64,000 nucleotides of DNA, taken from Gemmatimonadota bacterium (GTDB lineage: Bacteria > Gemmatimonadota > Gemmatimonadetes > Longimicrobiales > Gaopeijiaceae). Of this stretch, positions 7,824 to 15,554 are shown piece by piece. The notes beneath the pieces are model-generated. The model worked only from the letters and a program-made list of their open reading frames with translations, did not search any database and was not told the DNA's origin. The stretch covers positions 46,391 through 110,390 of the forward strand of contig JAJDXM010000046.1 in NCBI GenBank assembly GCA_022823225.1. Direction: 5' to 3'. Each line of letters begins with the position of its first letter. The first letter of the stretch is position 1. Position numbers and translations under genes: made by a program.

Positions 7824-9590
7824 CTATTCCGCGCGCTGCCCGCTCTCTGCCGTGCGCGCAACCGACTGCTGCAGGATCCGCCGGGCCTCCGCGCTGGTGT
7901 GAGCCGCAAGCACCCTGGCGGAGGCGGCGCGCACATCCTCCATTCGGGAGCCGCGTATGAGGTTCCTGATCTCGGGGAGAGCGGGCCAGGCAACCGAGAG
8001 CGACTCCACACCGAGTCCCATGAGCAGGAGCGCTCCTGCGGGACGCGCGGCCAACTCGCCGCAGGCGCCGACTTCGATCCCGGCCGCACGACCGGCCTCC
8101 GCGATCAGGGAAATCAGCCTCGGCACGGAGGGGTGGAAGGGATCGAAGAGGTCCGAGAGGCCGGTGTTGGTACGGTCGACGGCCAGGGCGTACTGGACGA
8201 GGTCATTGGTGCCGATCGAGAGAAAGTCGGCGCTGGCCGCCAACTCCGGCGCCGCCAGCGCCCCGCCCGGAGTCTCGATCATGGCGCCGACCTTGACATC
8301 GTCCCTGAAAGGCTCCCCACGACGTGCCAGCTGCTCGCCGGCCACCTCCAGCAGCCCCCGGAACGCCACCATTTCCCGGGTGCTGTTTACCAGCGGCACC
8401 ATGATGCGGACATCGCCGTGAACGGCGGCCCGCAGAATCGCGCGAAGCTGCACGAGGAAGAGTTCGGGCTCGTCCCGGCACACACGGACACCCCGTCTCC
8501 CCAGGAAGGGGTTGTCCTCGGTTGGCATGTGCAGAAAGAGCGGAAACTTGTCGCCCCCGAGATCGAACACCCGGATGAGCACGGCCTGCGTGGAAAAGGT
8601 CTCCGCAACTGCCCGGTAGGCCAGATACTGCTCCTCCTCGTCCGGGAACGCGCGGCGCCCGACCACCAGGAATTCCGTGCGGAAAAGCCCGACTCCCTCC
8701 GCGCCGAGCGCCCGCGCGCGCCGCGCTTCCCCGGGCAGATCCAGATTCGCCCGAAGGGTCACGCCGACGCTGTCGAGCGTGATGGCCGGTTCGCTCGCGG
8801 CCGACACGACCCGACGCGTCCAGCCCATGATCCTGGACCGGCGCCGTTCGAACCGCTCCGCCTCCGAGTCCCCCGGGTCGACCACGACGCGTCCCATGCG
8901 CCCGTCCACGATGATCGCGTGGCCATCGCTCGCCCGTGCAAAGACGTCCCCCAGCCCCACGACCGCGGGGACCTCCATTGACCGCGCGAGGATCGCCCAG
9001 TGGGAGGCGCGCGACCCGCCGTCGGTGGCAAGTCCCTTCACGGTGCCCGGATCGAGGCCCGCGACGAAGCTGGGCGTGAGTTCACGGGCCACGATCACGG
9101 CATCCGGTTCGTCGTTGGTCTCCCAGGGGCTCCCGAGCCCCAGCAGCCGGTTGAGAACGCGCAGCTTCAGGTCCTGGAGATCGTTCAGACGGTCGAGGAC
9201 CATCGAGTGGGAGGTGCGTGCCCAGAGCTCCCGCAACTCGAGCATTCGCCACTCGAAGGCCCGTGCGGCGGTGACCCGGTGCTCGGAGATGTAGCGTCTG
9301 GTGCCCTCCACCACCTCCGGGTCCTCCAACATGAGGATCTGCGGATCGAAGATTCGGGCCTCCACGGATCCCAGGAGCGTCTCGGTCTCGGCCTTGAGCC
9401 GCTCCAGATGACGCCGGGCCCACAGGAGCGCCTCGTCGAAGCGCTCCAGTTCCCTGCCCGCACCACCGGGGCGGACCGTCGCCCTGGGCGCCTCGGGCAC
9501 ATGCCAGTCCAGCTTGCGCACGCGCCCAAAGGCGATGCCGTCGGAGGCCGGGAAGCCCTCGAGACGGATGGAGGATTCGGCATCACTCAT
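7824..9590 (-). CDS. ptsI: PTS enzyme I (phosphoenolpyruvate-protein phosphotransferase)
   Basis: Takes the phosphoryl group from phosphoenolpyruvate and passes it to HPr. At 588 residues it is full length. The N-terminal HPr-binding and phosphohistidine domains contain GGSRASHWAI with the active His197; the family form is GGRTSHTAI, so the loop is slightly altered but the histidine is kept. The C-terminal PEP-binding barrel shows GLFRTEF (301-307), the LSIGTNDLVQY segment near 457-467, and the catalytic Cys510 in GACGELA. Its ATG overlaps the end of ptsH (ATGAGTGA), so the two are translationally coupled. With hprK and the EIIA genes it forms a regulatory phosphorelay. Confidence 0.95.
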   Translation of the reverse strand: MSDAESSIRLEGFPASDGIAFGRVRKLDWHVPEAPRATVRPGGAGRELERFDEALLWARRHLERLKAETETLLGSVEARIFDPQILMLEDPEVVEGTRRYISEHRVTAARAFEWRMLELRELWARTSHSMVLDRLNDLQDLKLRVLNRLLGLGSPWETNDEPDAVIVARELTPSFVAGLDPGTVKGLATDGGSRASHWAILARSMEVPAVVGLGDVFARASDGHAIIVDGRMGRVVVDPGDSEAERFERRRSRIMGWTRRVVSAASEPAITLDSVGVTLRANLDLPGEARRARALGAEGVGLFRTEFLVVGRRAFPDEEEQYLAYRAVAETFSTQAVLIRVFDLGGDKFPLFLHMPTEDNPFLGRRGVRVCRDEPELFLVQLRAILRAAVHGDVRIMVPLVNSTREMVAFRGLLEVAGEQLARRGEPFRDDVKVGAMIETPGGALAAPELAASADFLSIGTNDLVQYALAVDRTNTGLSDLFDPFHPSVPRLISLIAEAGRAAGIEVGACGELAARPAGALLLMGLGVESLSVAWPALPEIRNLIRGSRMEDVRAASARVLAAHTSAEARRILQQSVARTAESGQRAE

Positions 9591-9849
9591 CGAACCCGCG
9601 CCTCACCAGCCTGGCGAGCGCCTCCACCGCCCGGTCGGCATCGGCCCCTTCCGCGGTGATCGTCAGCTCGCTCCCCTGTTCGGCGGCGAGCATCAGGACC
9701 CCCATGATGGACTTGGCATTCACCTCCAGGTCGTTCCTGGACACCTGAATCGATGAAGCGAAGCTCCCCGCCAGCTTCACGAACTCGGCCGACGGCCGTG
9801 CGTGCATGCCGGCTGCATTCGGGACCTGCACCGTCTGCGCGCGGGTCAT
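9583..9849 (-). CDS. ptsH: phosphocarrier protein HPr
   Basis: An 88-residue HPr, the normal size. The catalytic histidine is His16 in NAAGMHARPSAEF. The regulatory serine is Ser47 in NAKSIMGVLML; this is the residue HPr kinase modifies in Gram-positive bacteria, and its presence fits the hprK gene two positions upstream. The start is the ATG at 9849, overlapping the stop of the mannose-type EIIA gene by ATGA. A longer open frame continues upstream but has no HPr homology. Order in the transcript is hpf, hprK, EIIA, ptsH, ptsI. Confidence 0.95.
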   Translation of the reverse strand: MTRAQTVQVPNAAGMHARPSAEFVKLAGSFASSIQVSRNDLEVNAKSIMGVLMLAAEQGSELTITAEGADADRAVEALARLVRRGFDE

Positions 9850-10256
9850 GGATCGGCAACGGTGTGGCGGTTGCCGACGATCGATCCCCGGGCCTTTTCG
9901 GCCAGCCGCGGGATCAATTCGTCGAAGGCAAGTCTCCGATTGAAGACAAAGTCGAGCAGCATCGGCAGATTGACGCCGGTGACGACCGGCGTCTCCGGGT
10001 AGTCGCGCACCAGGATCATGGCCGACAGATGGCAGCTGCCGCTGGGGAGATCCGTGAAGATCACGTTGCGCGACTGCGCGAGGACGACCCGGGTCCGTTC
10101 GCACAGATCGTCGCAGCCAAGTCCCCGGTTGGGGACCGCGACCAGTTCCTCCGGCGTCACGCCCGCGATCTGGCGAACCGCATCCACGAGTCCCTCGGCG
10201 AGTCCCCCGTGGGCGACGACGACCCCTCTCGCTGGCGCTAGCGTCGCTTCACTCAT
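9846..10256 (-). CDS. PTS mannose-type EIIA domain protein
   Basis: A single EIIA domain of the mannose superfamily, 136 residues. The phosphorylated histidine is His16 in VVVAHGGLAEGL, preceded by the usual hydrophobic strand; the C-terminal part has VVTGVNLPMLLDF, the conserved loop near the active site (EIIA-Man proteins have TGVNLPML). No EIIB, EIIC or EIID of the mannose family is nearby, so it probably serves signalling rather than mannose uptake, as proposed for similar orphan EIIA-Man genes next to hprK in Proteobacteria. It overlaps hprK by 8 bases upstream and ptsH by 4 downstream. Confidence 0.9.
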   Translation of the reverse strand: MSEATLAPARGVVVAHGGLAEGLVDAVRQIAGVTPEELVAVPNRGLGCDDLCERTRVVLAQSRNVIFTDLPSGSCHLSAMILVRDYPETPVVTGVNLPMLLDFVFNRRLAFDELIPRLAEKARGSIVGNRHTVADP

Positions 10257-11220
10257 AATCCTCGATCAGTGAATCGCGGGGGTTCATTGCGCGCCGCAGA
10301 CCGTCGGCAAAACGGGTGGGAACGTCCACGCCACCGTAGGCGAGGAGCTGGTTCATGGCGATCACCTCGCTGATCACCGTCAGGTTCTTCCCGGGATTGA
10401 TCGGGATGATCAGCCGCGGGATCTCCACCCCGAGGATGCTGGTGAACTCCCGGTCGAAGCCGGTCCGGTCGTATTCGCGGGCGTCGTCCCATACCTGCAG
10501 GTCGACGATGATCTCGACCCGCTTGCGCTGCCTCGTGGCCCGGGTTCCGAACATGGAGGCGATATCGACGATCCCGATGCCCCGGATCTCCATGTGAAAG
10601 TTCTGAAGTTCGTGTGCCTTTCCCATCAGCACGTCGTTCCCCCTGCGGGAAACCAGCACCAGGTCGTCGGCTACGAGGCGGTGGCCGCGCTGAACCAGGC
10701 TGAGGACGCATTCCGACTTGCCGATCCCGCTCGGGCCGGTGAAGAGAAGGCCAATGCCGTATACGTCGGCCAGCGAGCCGTGCACGGTCGTGGCAGGCGC
10801 CAGCACGTCCTCGAGGTACGGTTTGCAGGCCCGGAAGAAATCGGCCGTCACCAGCCCCGTCCGGAAGACCGGCACGCCGGCGCTGGTTGCGACTTTCAGA
10901 AACGAGTCCGGCACCTCCTGCCCCCGGGTGACGAACACGGCTGGAACACGGTGCGCGAACAGGGCCTCAAGGCGATCCCGCGCCTCGATGGTATCGAGCG
11001 TTGCCAGGTAGCTCATCTCGGTCTTGCCGAACACCTGCGGGCAGTTTTCCGGAAACCGCGCCGTATAGCCGCTCAAGGCCAGCCCGGGCTTGGAGAGATC
11101 GGGGTTGGTGATGCTGCCCTCAAGGGAGATCCCGGTCGTGAGCAACTCGAGCTCAAGCGCCTCATTCCGGGCGCGGAAGAGTTCGCGCAGCGTGATCGAC
11201 GCCTGGGGGGGTCCGTCCAC
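10249..11220 (-). CDS. hprK: HPr kinase/phosphorylase
   Basis: Bifunctional enzyme that phosphorylates and dephosphorylates HPr at the regulatory serine. The 323-residue protein has the N-terminal HprK fold, a conserved HGSLADVYGIG (147-157), the Walker A loop GPSGIGKS (162-169), and the family signature HMEIRGIGIVD (209-219). The C-terminal LIIPINPGKNLTVISEVIA segment (about residues 276-294) is also typical. It starts with ATG 6 bases after the hpf stop and overlaps the EIIA gene. Its HPr substrate in the same operon retains the target serine. Confidence 0.95.
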   Translation of the reverse strand: MDGPPQASITLRELFRARNEALELELLTTGISLEGSITNPDLSKPGLALSGYTARFPENCPQVFGKTEMSYLATLDTIEARDRLEALFAHRVPAVFVTRGQEVPDSFLKVATSAGVPVFRTGLVTADFFRACKPYLEDVLAPATTVHGSLADVYGIGLLFTGPSGIGKSECVLSLVQRGHRLVADDLVLVSRRGNDVLMGKAHELQNFHMEIRGIGIVDIASMFGTRATRQRKRVEIIVDLQVWDDAREYDRTGFDREFTSILGVEIPRLIIPINPGKNLTVISEVIAMNQLLAYGGVDVPTRFADGLRRAMNPRDSLIEDYE

Positions 11221-11226
11221 GGGCTG

Positions 11227-11529
11227 CTACTGGTTCCGGAATGCCTTGCGCCTCTGGCGGTCTCTCTTCAGGATCCGCGTCATATGCCGGTCCAGTTCGT
11301 CGAGCGCCACCCTGAAGTCCGACCCCTGTCCGCTGGCTACCACGGCCTGGCGCCGGCGCCGGGAAACGATGGCCTCGGAGGTGTGGTCGCGGCCCTCCAG
11401 GCCAAACACGAAACTCACTTCCATCACGGCCGGATCGAAGCGGGGCCAGCGCTGGGCGAGTTCTTCGGCCTTCGTCCGCACCGCGGGGCTGATCTCACAC
11501 CTGTGCGCGGTAATCCTCGTAGGAACCAA
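11227..11529 (-). CDS. hpf: ribosome hibernation promoting factor/RaiA family protein
   Basis: A 100-residue short-type HPF/YfiA protein that would bind the 30S decoding centre in non-growing cells. It opens MVPTRITAHRCEISPAVRTK, has the central VEVSFVFGLEG-like strand (MEVSFVF at about 42-48), and ends with a long basic helix (DRHMTRILKRDRQRRK). The frame is open far upstream, but the true start is most likely the TTG at 11529: an excellent ribosome site (AAGGAGG) lies just before it and homology begins there. hpf directly upstream of PTS regulatory genes is a common arrangement (rpoN-hpf-ptsN clusters). The 89 bases before it, after the glycosyltransferase, hold nothing I can name. Confidence 0.85.
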   Translation of the reverse strand: MVPTRITAHRCEISPAVRTKAEELAQRWPRFDPAVMEVSFVFGLEGRDHTSEAIVSRRRRQAVVASGQGSDFRVALDELDRHMTRILKRDRQRRKAFRNQ

Positions 11530-11618
11530 GTCACGCCTCCTTCGTTGAACCTGTGATTGAAATGTTCGTCCCTTGCGCTGCACGAGCCCGGGTCGGCGGC
11601 GCACCTTCCGCTCCAAGT

Positions 11619-12761
11619 CTAGCTTGCCCGTGCAACCGACTCCAGATAACCCTCCACCGCGTCCGCGACGCGATCCCAGGAAAACCCCGCGGCCATCTCT
11701 CTCGCCGCCTTCCCCATGCGGTCCCGCTCGGAAGGCTCCATGACCCGCGCCAGGGCCCCGGCGAGCGCATCCACATCGCCGTGCGGAACGATGACGCCCG
11801 TCTCGCCGTGGCGCACCGTCTCGCGCAGCCCGGGCGAGTCCGAAACCACCGACGGCGTTCCGCAGGCGGACGCCTCCAGGCTGGCGATCCCCCATCCCTC
11901 TCTTGGGGATGTCAGCACATGGACCCAGGCGCGAGCGAGCAGTTCCGCCTTTTCGCTCTCGGAGACGAAACCCGCAAACCGGACCCGATCACCGATGCCC
12001 AGGCGCCGCGCAGTCTCCTCGAGGTCCTTCCGCGCATCCCCCTTGCCGGCAACGATCAACTTCACATCGGTCCCGAGCTCGGAGAGGCGTGCGACTGCAC
12101 GCAGCACCAGGTCGACGCGCTTGTACCGCTTCAGGCGGCCAAGGTAAACGATGGACGGTTCGTCGAAACGGGCCGCCGCCGGGCGCAGCCGGTCAAGTTC
12201 CACGCCGTTGCGGATCACGGTGATGTCCGCGCCGTCGAGCCCGCGGCGCATCAGGTCTTCCCGCGTGCTGTCCGACACGGCGACGCAGGGCAGCCCCCGG
12301 TAGGCATCGGGGATGATCCGCTCCAGCAGCCAGGTCGCGCCGGCGAGCGCCACATTCGCCTCGCGGAAGGCGGTCGCGCCGAAAAGGTGATGAACCAGCA
12401 GACACGCGGCGCCCGCACGCACCCAATGTGGCACGAGCAGCGGGGCCTTGTTGAGGTCCTCGACCACGATGTCGAAGGGCTCGCGCCGGAGGTGTCGCGC
12501 ATAGTACACCGGAGCCGCCAGGTTGAAGGTGTAGCGGCGACCCGTGCGATGCACCCTGATTCCGTCGACATCCAGCAGGCGCTCCCGGGCCCCGGCCCAA
12601 CCCGAGCAGAGAAGGGTTACCCGGTGCCCGCGCCGCGCGAGCCGACCGAAGACCTGGTGGAGATGCACCTCCGCACCTCCCGCGCTCGGGTTATGCCGAT
12701 CCTGCCAGTTCACGACCAGGATCCTGAGGAACCTGCGCTTCGGTTCCGCGGCGCGGGTCAC
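11619..12761 (-). CDS. GT4-family glycosyltransferase
   Basis: Retaining glycosyltransferase with two Rossmann-like halves (GT-B fold). The N-half opens RILVVNWQDRHNPSAGGAEVH, a donor/acceptor loop typical of GT4 enzymes, and the C-half contains VYLGRLKRYKRVDLVLRA and the catalytic-site region SPREGWGIASLEASACGTP, with the conserved Glu of the EX7E-like motif. The acceptor cannot be inferred; lipid- or polysaccharide-linked sugars are likely. I chose the GTG at 12761, 8 bases after nusB stops; an in-frame ATG at 12809 would add 16 unlikely residues and overlap nusB by 41 bases. No sugar-nucleotide pathway genes are close by, so its place after nusB looks like an operon tail passenger. Confidence 0.85.
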   Translation of the reverse strand: MTRAAEPKRRFLRILVVNWQDRHNPSAGGAEVHLHQVFGRLARRGHRVTLLCSGWAGARERLLDVDGIRVHRTGRRYTFNLAAPVYYARHLRREPFDIVVEDLNKAPLLVPHWVRAGAACLLVHHLFGATAFREANVALAGATWLLERIIPDAYRGLPCVAVSDSTREDLMRRGLDGADITVIRNGVELDRLRPAAARFDEPSIVYLGRLKRYKRVDLVLRAVARLSELGTDVKLIVAGKGDARKDLEETARRLGIGDRVRFAGFVSESEKAELLARAWVHVLTSPREGWGIASLEASACGTPSVVSDSPGLRETVRHGETGVIVPHGDVDALAGALARVMEPSERDRMGKAAREMAAGFSWDRVADAVEGYLESVARAS

Positions 12762-12768
12762 GGGCGAC

Positions 12769-13212
12769 TCAGCGAGCCTGAGCCGCCCGGTACACGGCGT
12801 CGAGCACACCGTTCACGAAGCGGGGCGATTCGTTCCCGCCGTAACGTTCCGCCAAGCGCACGGACTCCTGGATCGCCACCCTGCCGGGAAGATCCGGCAG
12901 GAAGAGGATTTCGGTCGCACCCAGGCGCAGTATGCCACGGTCCATGACCGACAGGCGATCGAGCCGCCAGTTGTCCAGGCAGGCCGAAATCGCCTCCTCG
13001 ACACGGTCGCGATTGTCGCCGAAGGCTCCGACCAGGCGCTCCAGGTATCCGATCCTGCCGGAGGCTACCAGCCGCTGCTCAAGAGTCTCCGCGAGCGCCT
13101 CCCGGAGCGTCAAATGCCCTCCTTCCGTCTCCCACCGGTAGTGGACCTGCAGAAACCAGGCCCGGGACCGGGTGCGCCGCCGCCGCTCCTGCGGGTCGAA
13201 GGTCTTTCTCAA
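12769..13212 (-). CDS. nusB: transcription antitermination factor NusB
   Basis: All-helical 147-residue protein that binds boxA RNA with NusE (S10) during rRNA transcription. The homology runs from RRTRSRAWFLQVHYRWE to the diagnostic C-terminal helices: LDRLSVMDRGILRLGATEILF and then AIQESVRLAERYGGNESPRFVNGVLDAVYR (described here in parts). These match NusB closely. The only start that fits is the TTG at 13212, which overlaps the ribH stop as TTGA, so translation is coupled. The ribH-nusB order is widespread in bacteria and supports the call. Confidence 0.92.
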   Translation of the reverse strand: MRKTFDPQERRRRTRSRAWFLQVHYRWETEGGHLTLREALAETLEQRLVASGRIGYLERLVGAFGDNRDRVEEAISACLDNWRLDRLSVMDRGILRLGATEILFLPDLPGRVAIQESVRLAERYGGNESPRFVNGVLDAVYRAAQAR

Positions 13213-13679
13213 GTCTCGTCGCGCTCCCGAACCACTTCGCGAAGGGCAAGCAGGGCCAGCGCCGACTCGGCGATCTCCGCTCCCCTGTTGGCCCCGGAGG
13301 GAAGTGCGCGGGCCAGCGCCTGCTCGGCGTTGTCGGTGGTGAGAACGCCGAAGACGACGGGGGTGCCGGAATCCAGCGCCACGCGGCCCAGGCCGTCGCT
13401 CGCGTGGCCCGCCACGTAGTCGAAGTGCGAAGTCTCTCCCCGGATGACGCAACCGATGGCGATCAGAGCGTCGTGCCTGGCCTCGGATACGATCCACTGC
13501 GCCGCCTGGGGGAGATCCCATGCCCCCGGGACATGGAATGACTCGATCCTGTCTTCGCCGATGCCTTCCTGCACGAGGCGTTCGCGGGCCGCCCGTTCCA
13601 GGTGGCCGGTGATCATGCTGTTAAACCGGGCAACGAGCAGCGCGATCCGCGGCCCGCCATCCTGCTTCCCGCTCATCAC
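13209..13679 (-). CDS. ribH: 6,7-dimethyl-8-ribityllumazine synthase
   Basis: Penultimate step of riboflavin synthesis: joins the ribityl-aminouracil with 3,4-dihydroxy-2-butanone 4-phosphate. The 156-residue sequence has the family landmarks in order: ALLVARFNSMIT near the N-terminus, FHVPGAWDLPQAA (48-60), IAIGCVIRGETSHFDYV (73-89), and PVVFGVLTTDNAEQA (106-120). ATG start at 13679 overlaps the ribBX stop by ATGA; its own stop overlaps the nusB start. Sequence and context agree fully. Confidence 0.96.
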   Translation of the reverse strand: MMSGKQDGGPRIALLVARFNSMITGHLERAARERLVQEGIGEDRIESFHVPGAWDLPQAAQWIVSEARHDALIAIGCVIRGETSHFDYVAGHASDGLGRVALDSGTPVVFGVLTTDNAEQALARALPSGANRGAEIAESALALLALREVVRERDET

Positions 13680-14908
13680 TCGCGATCACCCGTTGCGGTT
13701 CGCGCGACAGCCGGCTCGCGCGACCGGGAAAAAGCGTCTGCGCGCACTCCCTCGAACGGCTCCCGCCCAAGCACCTGGAGGGCATAGCCGTCCAGTCCGA
13801 CGATGTGGCGGCGACTGTTCGTGAGCAGCCGGATCGAACTCAGTCCGAGATCGAGCAGGATCTGCGCGCCGACCCCGTAGTCGCGCAGCACCTGCCGCGT
13901 GCCTCCACCATCCGCGCCCGCGGCCGACTCCCCCGCACCCGTGCCGTCCCATTCCGGGCGGTGAGGCCGCGACGGCGGATGTGTCCCGAGCCGCTTGATC
14001 AGGTGATCGCCGGCGCGGGCGCGGTGGATGTAGACGATGACCCCTTCTCCTTCGGACCGGATCCTCCTCATCGCGCCGGCCAGAAGGTTGCCGCCGGGCT
14101 CGTCCAGCGAGGCGAAGGTCTCCCCGAGAGGATTCTCCGCATGCATCCGCACGAGCACGCCGGACTTGCCCTCGACCTCTCCCCGGACGAACGCCAGGTG
14201 GACCCGCTCGTCGATCTCGGTGCGGTAGCCGATCACCCGGAAATCTCCCCACGCGGTGCGCAGCCCCGACTCCACCACCCTGGTGACAAGGCGCTCTCGC
14301 GCGAGGCGGTGGGCGACGAGTTGCTCGACGGTGATGAATCGGAGATCGTGGCGGGCGGCCATCCGCTCCAGTTCGCTGCGGCGGGCCATAGTGCCGTCCT
14401 CGTTGAGGATTTCACAGATCACCCCGGCCGGGGTCAGGCCCGCGAGCCGCGCGAGGTCGACTGCCGCTTCGGTCTGGCCCACCCGCCGCAGCACGCCCCC
14501 GCGGCGGGCCCGCAGCGGGAAGATGTGCCCGGGACGGCGCAGGTTCTCCGGGCTGGTCTCGGGATCGGCAAGCACCTGCACCGTTCGGGCGCGGTCGTGC
14601 GCGGAGATCCCGGTGGTCACGCCGAAGCGGCGGTGGGCGTCAACCGAGATGGTGAACGCGGTGCCCTGGGGGTCGGTGTTCCGTTCGGTCATCAGCGGGA
14701 GCTCGAGGGCGTCCGCGCGATCGGGCGTGAGCGCAACGCAGATCAGTCCCCGGCCGAACTTGGTCATGAAGTTGACCAGATCGGGGGTGATCCTGTCCGC
14801 GGCGCAAACGAGGTCCCCCTCATTCTCGCGGTCCTCATCGTCGGCCACGATCACCAGCTTTCCCGCGGCGACATCGCGTATGGCCGAGCGGACGGAATCA
14901 AACGGCAC
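13676..14908 (-). CDS. ribB: RibBA-like protein: intact DHBP synthase, degenerate GTP cyclohydrolase II domain (RibBX-like)
   Basis: The N-half (about 1-200) is a normal 3,4-dihydroxy-2-butanone 4-phosphate synthase: DDEDRENEGDL (23-33), the FMTKFGRGLIC segment, and RPGHIFPLRARRGGVLRR with the substrate loop. The C-half (about 205-400) aligns with GTP cyclohydrolase II but has lost its zinc site: the family pattern is HSEC...G...SxRCDCG, while here residues 256-272 read HAENPLGETFASLDEPG, without any of the three cysteines. The RQEGRGIGL loop is also changed (HRARAGDHL, 295-303). So only RibB activity is expected. Such proteins are known as RibBX in Proteobacteria. GTP cyclohydrolase activity must come from another gene outside the window. 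Confidence 0.9.
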   Translation of the reverse strand: MPFDSVRSAIRDVAAGKLVIVADDEDRENEGDLVCAADRITPDLVNFMTKFGRGLICVALTPDRADALELPLMTERNTDPQGTAFTISVDAHRRFGVTTGISAHDRARTVQVLADPETSPENLRRPGHIFPLRARRGGVLRRVGQTEAAVDLARLAGLTPAGVICEILNEDGTMARRSELERMAARHDLRFITVEQLVAHRLARERLVTRVVESGLRTAWGDFRVIGYRTEIDERVHLAFVRGEVEGKSGVLVRMHAENPLGETFASLDEPGGNLLAGAMRRIRSEGEGVIVYIHRARAGDHLIKRLGTHPPSRPHRPEWDGTGAGESAAGADGGGTRQVLRDYGVGAQILLDLGLSSIRLLTNSRRHIVGLDGYALQVLGREPFEGVRADAFSRSREPAVARTATGDRE

Positions 14909-15554
14909 GGTCGCGCACCCTCCCCTCGGATCCCGGGTTCCGGCGCTCCATGATCCGCTTCACATACTTTCCGATGAGGTCGGCCTCGGCGTTGACGGGA
15001 TCGCCCGGGCGCAGCGAGAAGAAACCGGTGTGTTCCCAGGTATACGGTATCAGAGCCACCTGACAGATCCTCCTGTCCCGCAGTCCGTTGACCGTGAGGC
15101 TCACGCCGTTGAGCGCGATCGATCCGTGCAGAACCGTGGCGCAATGGACCTGGTGCGGCAGTACGAAGTCGAGCAGACGGGTGTTCTCGATATGTTCGAG
15201 TCCGCGGAAGGTCGCGACCCCGTCCACATGCCCCTGTACCAGATGCCCATCGAGGCGATCACCGGCGCGGAGCGCGCGCTCGAGGTTGACCCGCGAGCCG
15301 GGACGATAGCCGCCCGCGATGGTGCGCTCCAGCGTGGCCGCGCCCGCCTCGACCGCGAAGCTGCCGTTGCCGGGCGCGCGAACGGTCAGGCAGGCGCCGT
15401 CGACGGCAACCGACTGGCCGGGCGCGAGGTCGCTGGCGAACGGCGCCGCGATCTCCATCGTGCGGCCGCCCCCCTGTTCGCTGACCGAGACGACCTCGCC
15501 TACCGCTTCGATGATTCCGGTGAAGATGGGATTACACTCTCCGGTCGAGGACAA
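14898..15554 (-). CDS. ribE: riboflavin synthase, alpha chain
   Basis: Dismutates two lumazines to riboflavin and the pyrimidine. Two tandem lumazine-binding barrels are visible: the first begins IFTGIIEAVGEV (about 10-21) with VAVDGACLTV; the second repeats the pattern with LDGHLVQGHVDGVA and ALNGVSLTVNGL. At 218 residues it has the standard length. The family normally starts MFTGIIE; here that position is an ATC-coded Ile, so the ATG nine codons earlier (15554) is taken, overlapping ribD by 23 bases. Its stop overlaps the ribBX start by 11 bases. Confidence 0.95.
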   Translation of the reverse strand: MSSTGECNPIFTGIIEAVGEVVSVSEQGGGRTMEIAAPFASDLAPGQSVAVDGACLTVRAPGNGSFAVEAGAATLERTIAGGYRPGSRVNLERALRAGDRLDGHLVQGHVDGVATFRGLEHIENTRLLDFVLPHQVHCATVLHGSIALNGVSLTVNGLRDRRICQVALIPYTWEHTGFFSLRPGDPVNAEADLIGKYVKRIMERRNPGSEGRVRDRAV

